The translations under genes and the position numbers were made by a program. From assembly GCA_949361645.1 (NCBI GenBank), contig OX442417.1, positions 12,895,150-12,959,149 on the forward strand: a stretch of DNA of 64,000 bases, in the 5' to 3' direction. Positions 21,501 to 33,000 of this stretch are shown piece after piece (within the stretch, counting starts at the first letter, position 1; each line of letters starts with the position of its first letter). Below the pieces are notes generated by a model. That model was not told the origin of the DNA. It worked only from the letters and a program-made list of their open reading frames with translations, and ran no database searches. The stretch is from Spongilla lacustris. Lineage: Eukaryota > Porifera > Demospongiae > Spongillida > Spongillidae.

Positions 21501-22904
21501 CATATACCATGAACACATGCCGTCACAACCAGTTGAACCTCAATGCAAGTGGACTTAACAGACCCACCACACACTGGTGCCAGCCCTCCCCCCCCCTCAG
21601 CCCCCCTCTGCTCACTACGTGTCCTTCACTGCAAGTTGCGTCAGCTGTCCATGAGCCAATGGGGGCCATAGAACTACCACTCCGCCTCACTGTAATCACA
21701 CACTACCTTTGGAACCAACCATTAACCCCCATACTGCAAGTGAACTCAATACTGCAAAACCTGACCCCCACACGGCCAGCAAGGGAGCACCAGCTGTCAC
21801 ACAACCAGAGTGTCAATGTGGCCCCCACTTAATGCCAGTGGAGAAGGCAGCCCTCACACTGTAAATGGAGTCAGTAGCCCCATGCAACAATTTCAGTGGA
21901 CATGTGCATGTACCAATGGAATCACACATGCCTCCTTCAAACACTACCAGTGGAATGTTTAGCCCTCACAGCAAGTGGACTTATTCCTTAGCAGCCTCCA
22001 CAGCGCCCACCCCCCCCCCCCCCCCCCCACTACCTGTCCTTTACTGAAAGAGGGGGTTAATGGGACCATCCCCACACAGTACAACTACCAGCCTTCCTCA
22101 TTGCAAGCCAATGGAACCTCTGCTCAAACATTGGAGCTACCAGCCTTCTCACAAATAGAGTTATCATACCCCCACACTGCTAGCAGAAATGTTAGCCCCC
22201 ACAATAATGCCAGTGGAGATGCCAGCCATCACACAGCAAATGGAGTCGGCATCCCCACCAATTTTAGGGGAGCCACTAACTACATGTATCGATAACACAT
22301 GCCCTCACTACCAGATGAGCCATTAATCCTCACTCCACAAGTGGACCTAGCAGGTACCACGCACTGAGGCCAGCCCACGCCCCCGCTACCTTTCTATTGC
22401 TGCATATAAGTTGAGTCAGCATTTGAGGGGCCACCACCAGCCCCCTCACCTCAAGCTCGTGAACAATACCAGTGGAACCTGTAAAGTGTTCCCTACAACT
22501 GAACTTAATAGCCTCACATGTCCATGCCCATGCACAACTTATGGAACCATTCCAGAGCCGATGGGGTAGCCTCCACAAAGCCAGTACCCAAGTTGAGTCA
22601 GCAGCCTCCACACAAACAGGAGCCTGTAGGGCCAGCTCCGCACAGTACAACCACCAGCCCCTCTCTGCTCACTTCAAATGGAGCCACTAGGCACACTGCG
22701 AGTCCAGTCAGCCATCAGCTGCCACATAACCAGGCGTCACCCCACAATAATGCCAGCCCTCTGAACTACATGTACCAATGGACCCACACATTCCCTGCTC
22801 CTAACACAACACATGGAACCAGTGGAACCATTAGCCCTCACTGCAATTGGACTTATATTAGCACTGGGGCCAGCTCCTGTCCTTTACAATCAACGGTCCA
22901 GAGC

Positions 22905-22935
<31 letters not shown>

Positions 22936-22990
22936 ACTGCATATGGACTTGGCACCACCGACAGTTTTAGACAAGCCATCATCTACCAGT
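18570..22990. repeat. Degenerate short repeats with a 1,629-bp direct duplication
   Basis: The sequence is built from variants of 'CCAGCCCTCACACTGCAAGTGGA' and 'GGAGCCACCAGC'. On top of this, a long block is duplicated with an offset of exactly 1,629 bp: 18,969 matches 20,598, 19,143 matches 20,772 and 19,490 matches 21,119, nearly identically. C runs of 22-30 occur at 19,120, 19,789, 20,747 and 22,904, with a shorter one at 22,010. The open frames here (60-150 codons) are products of the repeats and are not called genes. Confidence 0.75.
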
Positions 22991-23087
22991 GGAGCTACTA
23001 GCCCCCACACTATGTGTAAAATTACCAGTCCCTATTGGAGCCACTGTATACCTGTTTTCTGTGCACACAATTTTATCTGAGGTGAAG

Positions 23088-23287
23088 NNNNNNNNNNNNN
23101 NNNNNNNNNNNNNNNNNNNNNNNNNNNNNNNNNNNNNNNNNNNNNNNNNNNNNNNNNNNNNNNNNNNNNNNNNNNNNNNNNNNNNNNNNNNNNNNNNNNN
23201 NNNNNNNNNNNNNNNNNNNNNNNNNNNNNNNNNNNNNNNNNNNNNNNNNNNNNNNNNNNNNNNNNNNNNNNNNNNNNNNNNNNNNNN
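23088..23287. other. Assembly gap (200 N)
   Basis: A run of exactly 200 N. Just after it, 23,288-23,330 is a diverged copy of the 58-bp satellite unit (GTGCACAGTGTGAACAGTAACACTGG), so the gap may hide satellite DNA. Confidence 0.95.
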
Positions 23288-23534
23288 ACTTAGTGCACAG
23301 TGTGAACAGTAACACTGGTATATGTCACTCCAGTCCTCCCTCTTGTCCACTCCACTCCTCTGTCAGTGTATTACATGTATTATTATCTGCTGGTTAAAGT
23401 TGTTCTTCATTTGTACTTGTACATGTGTATTCATCTGCAAATGAACTTAAAAGGTTCTTTTAAGAACTTCCACATGTGTGTGGAATTTACATGTACTATT
23501 ACAAATGATGTCACCTTTGTTCTGCACTACCTTG

Positions 23535-24095
23535 GTTCAGTTGGTTGACGACAATTGATTTGTCCATGCTACATGTACATATATGTCTCATAATGGTGCA
23601 GAGGTATAAGGTTTTGTTTTCTATCCTCCCATGTGTTTAACATGGCCTAAGAGTAATAAGGATTCCTTGGTTCACATTTGTTTACTTTGATAAGCTAATT
23701 AAGCACTGCATATCTTGATGAGCTACACCCAGTCACTTACCCTGTGGTTGTATTGCACCAGCATCAAAGGAGTTTACATTTTCCTTAGGTTGTTTTTGTT
23801 GCATGAAATTCATTTTTACTACTCATGGCTAGACTATTGTTGAACGCATATTTAAAGAGGGATAGTACAATGTACATGTGTGTAGATAGAATGTATCTGA
23901 TGCTCAATGTAATGATCTAAGGTAGTAGGTAAGGCTGCAATGACTTTAGCTAATGTAACTTAGTGTTTTTGTGATTTTTTTGTATTACATGTACAGTCAT
24001 TTCAAGAGTACTGTCTTCACTATGCATCCATCTTCACTGTATATATGTATATCTGAAGATCATTACTTTAAATCTGAATGGTTTATTATAATAAT
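23535..24095. other. No gene seen
   Basis: AT-rich sequence inside the left inverted repeat, downstream of the 104-codon gene. It holds scattered TACATGTA motifs only. Confidence 0.4.
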
Positions 24096-24671
24096 TCACT
24101 TTGGTGCCATAATCCGTTCACATTCCTGTGTGTCAGGGAAACTTATGTCCCAAATGCGAGGGTCACTGTCTGGTGGTAGATGAAGATGTTTATGCCTGCA
24201 CGTGCTTCTTATATGTTCCCTTGTATCCTTATGGATACCACCAACTCCACATGCAAACCACTGCATGGAATAAGTGTATACAATGTACATGTAACTCAAG
24301 AAATGCACCTTACTTTGTAGTCATGTGTACCACCTTTCGGTTTTCATCTTTTAATATGACCTCGTCTTCCAGATCCATCTCCTCCACTTTGGTCACCTCT
24401 GGGTCACATTCGTCATCACTGTCTGTGACGAGCTCTTCTGGCGATCTGGCCTGCGTGGGACACTCACTATAGGAATACTGTACATAATGGTACAAAACTA
24501 TATCAGTGACCTTTGGATGTACATGTACATGTAAAGGTGTTGATTCCAGTACAGTTGTCTTAGTGACCAACATGCAGGATATCATGTGTATGCCAATTAA
24601 ATGCTGTTTTTGTTACTTACCGACAAAACAGCTGTTGCTTCCTTAGGCTTTGCACCGTGTATTGTTTCCAT
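24096..24671 (-). CDS. Putative 104-residue acidic protein, three exons
   Basis: Exons on the minus strand: 24621-24671 (starts METIHGAKPKEATAVLS), 24314-24477 and 24096-24195. Donors are GTAAGT and GTAAGG, acceptors TACAG and TGCAG. Phases (0, then 2) agree and the sum is 315 nt with a terminal TGA. The middle exon is strongly acidic (VTDSDDECDPE, EEMDLEDEV) and the last contains SDPRIWDISFPDTQEC. No domain recognised; it could be a short nuclear or adaptor-like protein. It is divergent from the gene at 25.2 kb, with about 540 bp between start codons, suggesting a shared promoter. It lies inside element 1. The support is splice consistency only. Confidence 0.5.
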
Positions 24672-25213
24672 GTTTTGCCTATGCAAGAAACAAAATCCTA
24701 TACATTTATTAAATATTAGTAAACTAAACTGAGCAATAATTGGGCTATTTTATCCTCCAGCTCTCCGTTTCTGCTCTTCTCTTTGAGTAGATCTTTCTTG
24801 AGGGCTAACGTTCCGATTGATGATCCAAGAATACATGGGCATACACAATGTAAATCAACTTACTCTCGTTTTCATGTTCTGCCTGCTCAATTGCTATCAA
24901 AGGTGCAGTTTAACTTCATTTAGTGTAGCGAACACACACATAACGGACACAGCTAGCTAGCGCGCTTTAGAAATTAGTTCTTACGTCGGCGATAATTTCC
25001 GGATGCTCATAGGCCTATATAAATTCAGATTGCTGTCACTCTCTGCATGTAACTACCGTACATGTAATTGCCAGCCGGTAATACTTCAAATGGGAGCTTC
25101 GAATTCATCGTAAGACGTGCATGCAGTTTGTCTAAATTCAATTCGTATTAAACATGTACCTTTTATGTACATGTACATTTAGGAGTCAAACTCCTACCCC
25201 CTCTTCAAATGCA

Positions 25214-26536
25214 ATGGAACGATCGAATCAGAGCGATGCGACCGATCAAAGGTAATTTTGAAAAGTGTTTGATTTCCACACGCGTACGCTATTGCGATAG
25301 TAGAGCCAGGCATAGTTTTGCCCAGGCGTTGCGCTGTCATGCAGTTACAATAATGCCGGTATTCAGTTGCGATGCTGCAAAGAGTATATGTGCATCTTTT
25401 ACTACTAGTCGGTCTCGAGCGCGACAACGGCGTGGATGGGGAAGCCGCCGACGTCAAAGAGTAAGCGCACTTTCAATACCACGTACGCAATATAGAATGC
25501 ATTGTTAATTTCGTGTTATTATCGACAGAGATTTAGGCGAAATCGGCGAACCGAGCACCCCTCCCAAGTTGAGCATGCAAACCAATAGCTTCATTATAAT
25601 ATAGGCTCTTTTCCTACTATGATAACAGCATGTACAATGTACATGTACTTCCTCCCATGGCCCAGCCAGCGGTCCAAGCTCCTCTCTACCAGCGGTCCAA
25701 GCTACTCCCCAGCCTGTGGTCCAAGCTATATGTACATGTACTACCCAGCCTGCAGTCCAAGCTACATGTACATGTACTACCCAGCCTGTAGTCCAAGCTA
25801 CTACCCAGCCTGCAGTCCAAGCTACATGTACATGTACTACCCAGCCTGCAGTCCAAGCTACATGTACATGTACTACCCAGCCTGCAGTCCAAGCTACATG
25901 TACATGTACTACCCAGCCTGCAGTCCAAGCTACATGTACATGTACTACCCAGCCTGTGGTCCAAGCTACTCCCTTGCCACTGGTCCAGGCTCCTCCCCTG
26001 CCGTCAAGCCTACCTCCTCCCCTGCCGTCAAGCCTACCTCCTCCCCTGCCGTCAGGCCTACCTCCTCCCCTGCCGTCAGGCCTACCTCCTCCCCTGCCGT
26101 CAAGCCTACCTCCTCCCCTGCCGTCAAGCCTACCTCCTCCCCTGCCGTCAAGCCTACCTCCTCCCCTGCTTGCAGGCCTACCTCTTCCCCTGCCGTCAGG
26201 CCTACCTCCTCCCCTGCCGTCAGGCCTACATGTACCTTCTTTCCTACCACAAAGTAATACATGTACACAACATCCTCAATTTATGTTTCTAACGTGAATT
26301 TGTTGCCAGCAGGTAACTATCAGCCACCACCATGGTGGACATATCCACCATGGTGGCTCTGTCAGCCCCAGAGTGCTCAGTCATGGAGATGCCAGACTGA
26401 ATGGGAACAACCATGGAGTGAGCCTTTGACTCAGCCACAAAGGGGTGAGCAGCCAAGGAGAGGTTGGCGAAGGAGGAGGGGACCCAGAAGGTTGGATCAG
26501 CTCCAGAACATTGAAGACACACCCTTAAATACATAG
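25214..26536 (+). CDS. Putative 325-residue Arg/Pro/Gln-rich protein, five exons
   Basis: Exons 25214-25251, 25409-25460, 25529-25567, 25629-26253 and 26313-26536 have GT-AG borders, agreeing phases (2, 0, 0, 1) and total 978 nt ending in TAG. The protein starts MERSNQSDATDQ, then a basic block (SRSRARQRRGWGSRRRQR, RFRRNRR). The middle has 12-residue repeats of the TQPAVQATCTCT type and PPLPSGL/PPLPSSL repeats. The end is Trp/Gln/Pro-rich (NYQPPPWWTYPPWW) and basic (GWRRRRGPRRLDQL). The arginine blocks suggest nucleic-acid binding (inference). The third donor (GTTGAG) is weak; without it the frame stops at a TAG at about 25,587. A possibly analogous Ser/Pro-rich frame lies at 48.4-49.0 kb in element 2. 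Confidence 0.42.
25728..26235. repeat. Coding-type tandem repeats, 36 bp then 24 bp
   Basis: 25,728-25,963 has about six units of 36 bp, each containing CCAGCCTGCAGTCCAAGCTA plus ACATGTACATGT; one unit lacks the ACATGTACATGT insert. 25,985-26,230 has about ten units of 24 bp (CTCCCCTGCCGTCAAGCCTAC with TCC). Both periods are multiples of three, so any frame through them stays open, which weakens open-frame evidence here. Confidence 0.8.
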
Positions 26537-27068
26537 CAGTGACAAAAACATCTGCACATCTACATGTACTATTGATCCAGCCATTTCATATCTTATTGCT
26601 ATAATATCACCCAGCAATAGCAATTTTGACAATTCTTTTCCATGGAGGATAAGTACATGTACACATAAGCTGGGAAAATTCATCAGAGTCACTTTTAAAC
26701 ATCCAACAATGTATGTACATGGTCCAATATTATAGTATTCATAGAACTTAGGTTTCTCTACATCTATCCACAACAACCTCCCCCTATTGTTATCATCCAA
26801 AATTCATACCATCTCATGCATTTAAAAAAAACAACAATGCATGTCCTACATGTAGGTAATCCTAAGCATCCTATACACTTTTATACAGTGGTCTACAAAC
26901 ACATTACCCAAATCCATTTACATGTATACATTCTGTTCATTTGTAGTGCAGAATAAAGGTGACATCATTTGTAATTGTAAAATGCCACACAACTATGTGG
27001 CGAGTTCTTAGAAGAACCTTTTTTACAGAATCAACATGTACATGTATACCATAAAACAAAAACACCAG

Positions 27069-30000
27069 ACTCTGTGCACGGTGTAAATAGTGACACTGGT
27101 ACACTGGGTACATGTCACCACAACAGACTCTATGCACGGTGTAAATAGTGACACTGGTACACTGGGTACATGTCACCACAACAGACTCTGTGCACGGTGT
27201 AAATAGTGACACTGGTACACTGGGTACATGTCACCACAACAGACTCTATGCACGGTGTAAATAGTGACACTGGTACACTGGGTACATGTCACCACAACAG
27301 ACTCTGTGCACGGTGTAAATAGTGACACTGGTACACTGGGTACATGTCACCACAACAGACTCTGTGCACGGTGTAAATAGTGACACTGGTACACTGGGTA
27401 CATGTCACCACAACAGACTCTGTGCACGGTGTAAATAGTGACACTGGTACACTGGGTACATGTCACCACAACAGACTCTGTGCACGGTGTAAATAGTGAC
27501 ACTGGTACACTGGGTACATGTCACCACAACAGACTCTGTGCACGGTGTAAATAGTGACACTGGTACACTGGGTACATGTCACCACAACAGACTCTGTGCA
27601 CGGTGTAAATAGTGACACTGGTACACTGGGTACATGTCACCACAACAGACTCTGTGCACGGTGTAAATAGTGACACTGGTACGCTGGGTACATGTCACCA
27701 CAACAGACTCTGTGCACGGTGTAAATAGTGACACTGGTACACTGGGTACATGTCACCACAACAGACTCTGTGCACGGTGTAAATAGTGACACTGGTACGC
27801 TGGGTACATGTCACCACAACAGACTCTGTGCACGGTGTAAATAGTGACACTGGTACACTGGGTACATGTCACCACAACAGACTCTGTGCACGGTGTAAAT
27901 AGTGACACTGGTACACTACATGGGTACATGTCACCACAACAGACTCTGTGCACGGTGTAAATAGTGAAACTGGTACACTGGGTACATGTCACCACAACAG
28001 ACTGTGCACGGTGTAAATAGTGACACTGGTACACTGGGTACATGTCACCACAACAGACTCTGTGCACGGTGTAAATAGTGACACTGGTACACTGGGTACA
28101 TGTCACCACAACAGACTCTGTGCATGGTGTAAATAGTGACACTGGTACACTGGGTACATGTCACCACAACAGACTCTGTGCACGGTGTAAATAGTGACAC
28201 TGGTACACTGGGTACATGTCACCACAACAGACTCTGTGCATGGTGTAAATAGTGACACTGGTACACTGGGTACATGTCACCACAACAGACTCTGTGCACG
28301 GTGTAAATAGTGACACTGGTACACTGGGTATATGTCACCACAACAGACTCTGTGCACGGTGTAAATAGTGACACTGGTACACTGGTACACTGAGTACATG
28401 TCACCACAACAGACTGTGTGCACGGTGTAAACAGTGACACTGGTACACTGGGTACATGTCACCACAACAGACTCTGTGCACGGTGTAAATAGTGACACTG
28501 GTACACTGGGTACATGTCACCACAACAGACTCTGTGCACGGTGTAAATAGTGACACTTGTACACTGGGTATATATCACCACAACAGACTCTGTGCACGGT
28601 GTAAATAGTGACACTAGTACACTGGGTACATGAACATGTCACCACAACAGACTCTGTGCACAGTGTAAATAGTGACACTGGTACACTGGGTACATGTCAC
28701 CACAACAGACTCTGTGCACGGTGTAAATAGTGACACTGGTACACTGGGTACATGTACATGTACATGTCACCACAACAGACCCTGTGCACAGTGTAAATAG
28801 TGACACTGGTACACTGGGTACATGTCACCACAACAGACTCTGTGCACGGTGTAAATAGTGACACTGGTACACTGGGTATATGTCACCACAACAGACTCTG
28901 TGCACGGTGTAAATAGTGAAACTGGTACACTGGTACACTGGGTACATGTCACCACAACAGACTGTGTGCACGGTGTAAATAGTGACACTGGTACACTGGG
29001 TACATGTCACCACAACAGACTCTGTGCACAGTGTAAATAGTGACACAGGTGCACTGGGTACATGTCACCACAACAGACTCTGTGCACGGTGTAAATAGTG
29101 ACACAGGTACACTGGGTACATGTCACCACAACAGACTCTGTGCACGGTGTAAATAGTGACACTGGTACACTGGGTACATGTCACCACAACAGACTCTATG
29201 CACGGTGTAAATAGTGACACTGGTACACTGGGTACATGTCACCACAACAGACTCTGTGCACGGTGTAAATAGTGACACTGGTACACTGGGTACATGTCAC
29301 CACAACAGACTCTGTGCACGGTGTAAATAGTGACACTGGTACACTGGGTACATGTCACCACAACAGACTCTGTGCACGGTGTAAATAGTGACACTGGTAC
29401 ACTGGGTACATGTCACCACAACAGACTCTGTGCACGGTGTAAATAGTGACACTGGTACACTGGGTACATGTCACCACAACAGACTCTGTGCACGGTGTAA
29501 ATAGTGACACTGGTACACTGGGTACATGTCACCACAACAGACTCTGTGCACGGTGTAAATAGTGACACTGGTACACTGGGTACATGTCACCACAACAGAC
29601 TCTGTGCACGGTGTAAATAGTGACACTGGTACGCTGGGTACATGTCACCACAACAGACTCTGTGCACGGTGTAAATAGTGACACTGGTACACTGGGTACA
29701 TGTCACCACAACAGACTCTGTGCACGGTGTAAATAGTGACACTGGTACGCTGGGTACATGTCACCACAACAGACTCTGTGCACGGTGTAAATAGTGACAC
29801 TGGTACACTGGGTACATGTCACCACAACAGACTCTGTGCACGGTGTAAATAGTGACACTGGTACACTACATGGGTACATGTCACCACAACAGACTCTGTG
29901 CACGGTGTAAATAGTGAAACTGGTACACTGGGTACATGTCACCACAACAGACTGTGCACGGTGTAAATAGTGACACTGGTACACTGGGTACATGTCACCA

Positions 30001-33000
30001 CAACAGACTCTGTGCACGGTGTAAATAGTGACACTGGTACACTGGGTACATGTCACCACAACAGACTCTGTGCATGGTGTAAATAGTGACACTGGTACAC
30101 TGGGTACATGTCACCACAACAGACTCTGTGCACGGTGTAAATAGTGACACTGGTACACTGGGTACATGTCACCACAACAGACTCTGTGCATGGTGTAAAT
30201 AGTGACACTGGTACACTGGGTACATGTCACCACAACAGACTCTGTGCACGGTGTAAATAGTGACACTGGTACACTGGGTATATGTCACCACAACAGACTC
30301 TGTGCACGGTGTAAATAGTGACACTGGTACACTGGTACACTGAGTACATGTCACCACAACAGACTGTGTGCACGGTGTAAACAGTGACACTGGTACACTG
30401 GGTACATGTCACCACAACAGACTCTGTGCACGGTGTAAATAGTGACACTGGTACACTGGGTACATGTCACCACAACAGACTCTGTGCACGGTGTAAATAG
30501 TGACACTTGTACACTGGGTATATATCACCACAACAGACTCTGTGCACGGTGTAAATAGTGACACTAGTACACTGGGTACATGAACATGTCACCACAACAG
30601 ACTCTGTGCACAGTGTAAATAGTGACACTGGTACACTGGGTACATGTCACCACAACAGACTCTGTGCACGGTGTAAATAGTGACACTGGTACACTGGGTA
30701 CATGTACATGTACATGTCACCACAACAGACCCTGTGCACAGTGTAAATAGTGACACTGGTACACTGGGTACATGTCACCACAACAGACTCTGTGCACGGT
30801 GTAAATAGTGACACTGGTACACTGGGTATATGTCACCACAACAGACTCTGTGCACGGTGTAAATAGTGAAACTGGTACACTGGTACACTGGGTACATGTC
30901 ACCACAACAGACTGTGTGCACGGTGTAAATAGTGACACTGGTACACTGGGTACATGTCACCACAACAGACTCTGTGCACAGTGTAAATAGTGACACAGGT
31001 GCACTGGGTACATGTCACCACAACAGACTCTGTGCACGGTGTAAATAGTGACACAGGTACACTGGGTACATGTCACCACAACAGACTCTGTGCACGGTGT
31101 AAATAGTGACACTGGTACACTGGGTACATGTCAGCACAACAGACTCTGTGCACGGTGTAAATAGTGACACTTGTACACTGGGTATATATCACCACAACAG
31201 ACTCTGTGCACGGTGTAAATAGTGACACTAGTACACTGGGTACATGAACATGTCACCACAACAGACTCTGTGCACAGTGTAAATAGTGACACTGGTACAC
31301 TGGGTACATGTCACCACAACAGACTCTGTGCACGGTGTAAATAGTGACACTGGTACACTGGGTACATGTACATGTACATGTCACCACAACAGACTCTGTG
31401 CACGGTGTAAATAGTGACACTGGTACACTGGGTACATGTCACCACAACAGACTCTGTGCACGATGTAAATAGTGACACTGGTACACTGGGTACATGTCAC
31501 CACAACAGACTCTGTGCACGGTGTAAATAGTGACACTGGTACACTGGGTACATGTCACCACAACAGACTCTATGCACGGTGTAAATAGTGACACTGGTAC
31601 ACTGGGTACATGTCACCACAACAGAATCTGTGACCAGTGTAAATAGTGACACTGGTACACTGGGTACATGTCACCACAACAGACTGTGCACGGTGTAAAT
31701 AGTGACACTGGTACACTGGGTACATGTCACCACAACAGACTCTGTGCACGGTGTAAATAGTGACACTGGTACACTGGGTACATGTCACCACAACAGACTC
31801 TATGCACGGTGTAAATAGTGACACTGGTACACTGGGTACATGTCACCACAACAGACTCTGTGACCAGTGTAAATAGTGACACTGGTACACTGGGTACATG
31901 TCACCACAACAGACTGTGCACGGTGTAAATAGTGACACTGGTACACTGGGTACATGTCACCACAACAGACTCTGTGCACGGTGTAAATAGTGACACTGGT
32001 ACGCTGGGTACATGTCACCACAACAGACTCTGTGCACGGTGTAAATAGTGACACTGGTACACTGGGTACATGTCACCACAACAGACTCTGTGCACGGTGT
32101 AAATAGTGACACTGGTACACTACATGGGTACATGTCACCACAACAGACTCTGTGCACGGTGTAAATAGTGAAACTGGTACACTGGGTACATGTCACCACA
32201 ACAGACTGTGCACGGTGTAAATAGTGACACTGGTACACTGGGTACATGTCACCACAACAGACTCTGTGCACGGTGTAAATAGTGACACTGGTACACTGGG
32301 TACATGTCACCACAACAGACTCTGTGCATGGTGTAAATAGTGACACTGGTACACTGGGTACATGTCACCACAACAGACTCTGTGCACGGTGTAAATAGTG
32401 ACACTGGTACACTGGGTACATGTCACCACAACAGACTCTGTGCATGGTGTAAATAGTGACACTGGTACACTGGGTACATGTCACCACAACAGACTCTGTG
32501 CACGGTGTAAATAGTGACACTGGTACACTGGGTATATGTCACCACAACAGACTCTGTGCACGGTGTAAATAGTGACACTGGTACACTGGTACACTGAGTA
32601 CATGTCACCACAACAGACTGTGTGCACGGTGTAAACAGTGACACTGGTACACTGGGTACATGTCACCACAACAGACTCTGTGCACGGTGTAAATAGTGAC
32701 ACTGGTACACTGGGTACATGTCACCACAACAGACTCTGTGCACGGTGTAAATAGTGACACTTGTACACTGGGTATATATCACCACAACAGACTCTGTGCA
32801 CGGTGTAAATAGTGACACTAGTACACTGGGTACATGAACATGTCACCACAACAGACTCTGTGCACAGTGTAAATAGTGACACTGGTACACTGGGTACATG
32901 TCACCACAACAGACTCTGTGCACGGTGTAAATAGTGACACTGGTACACTGGGTACATGTACATGTACATGTCACCACAACAGACCCTGTGCACAGTGTAA

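Larger units (their letters stand above)
23455..27021. repeat. Pair of ~80-bp inverted repeats around a divergent gene pair
   Basis: The left arm 23,455-23,534 and right arm 26,936-27,021 are reverse complements at roughly 78%. Both share TACAAATGATGTCACCTTT, TTCTGCACTAC and the self-complementary core GGTTCTT(T/C)TAAGAACT. A related hairpin (GAGTTCTTAAAAGAACTTTT followed by TTCAACATG) occurs at 49,083-49,113 in element 2. The arms bracket the two spliced genes at 24.1-26.5 kb. They could be ends of a nested element; no target duplication was identified. Confidence 0.6.

Noticed and set aside
18160..22970. Frames of 60-181 codons in the degenerate repeats
   Set aside because: They follow the short-repeat period and the 1,629-bp duplication; no domain or splice support.
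23088..23287. Frames spanning the N gap
   Set aside because: They consist of unknown residues.
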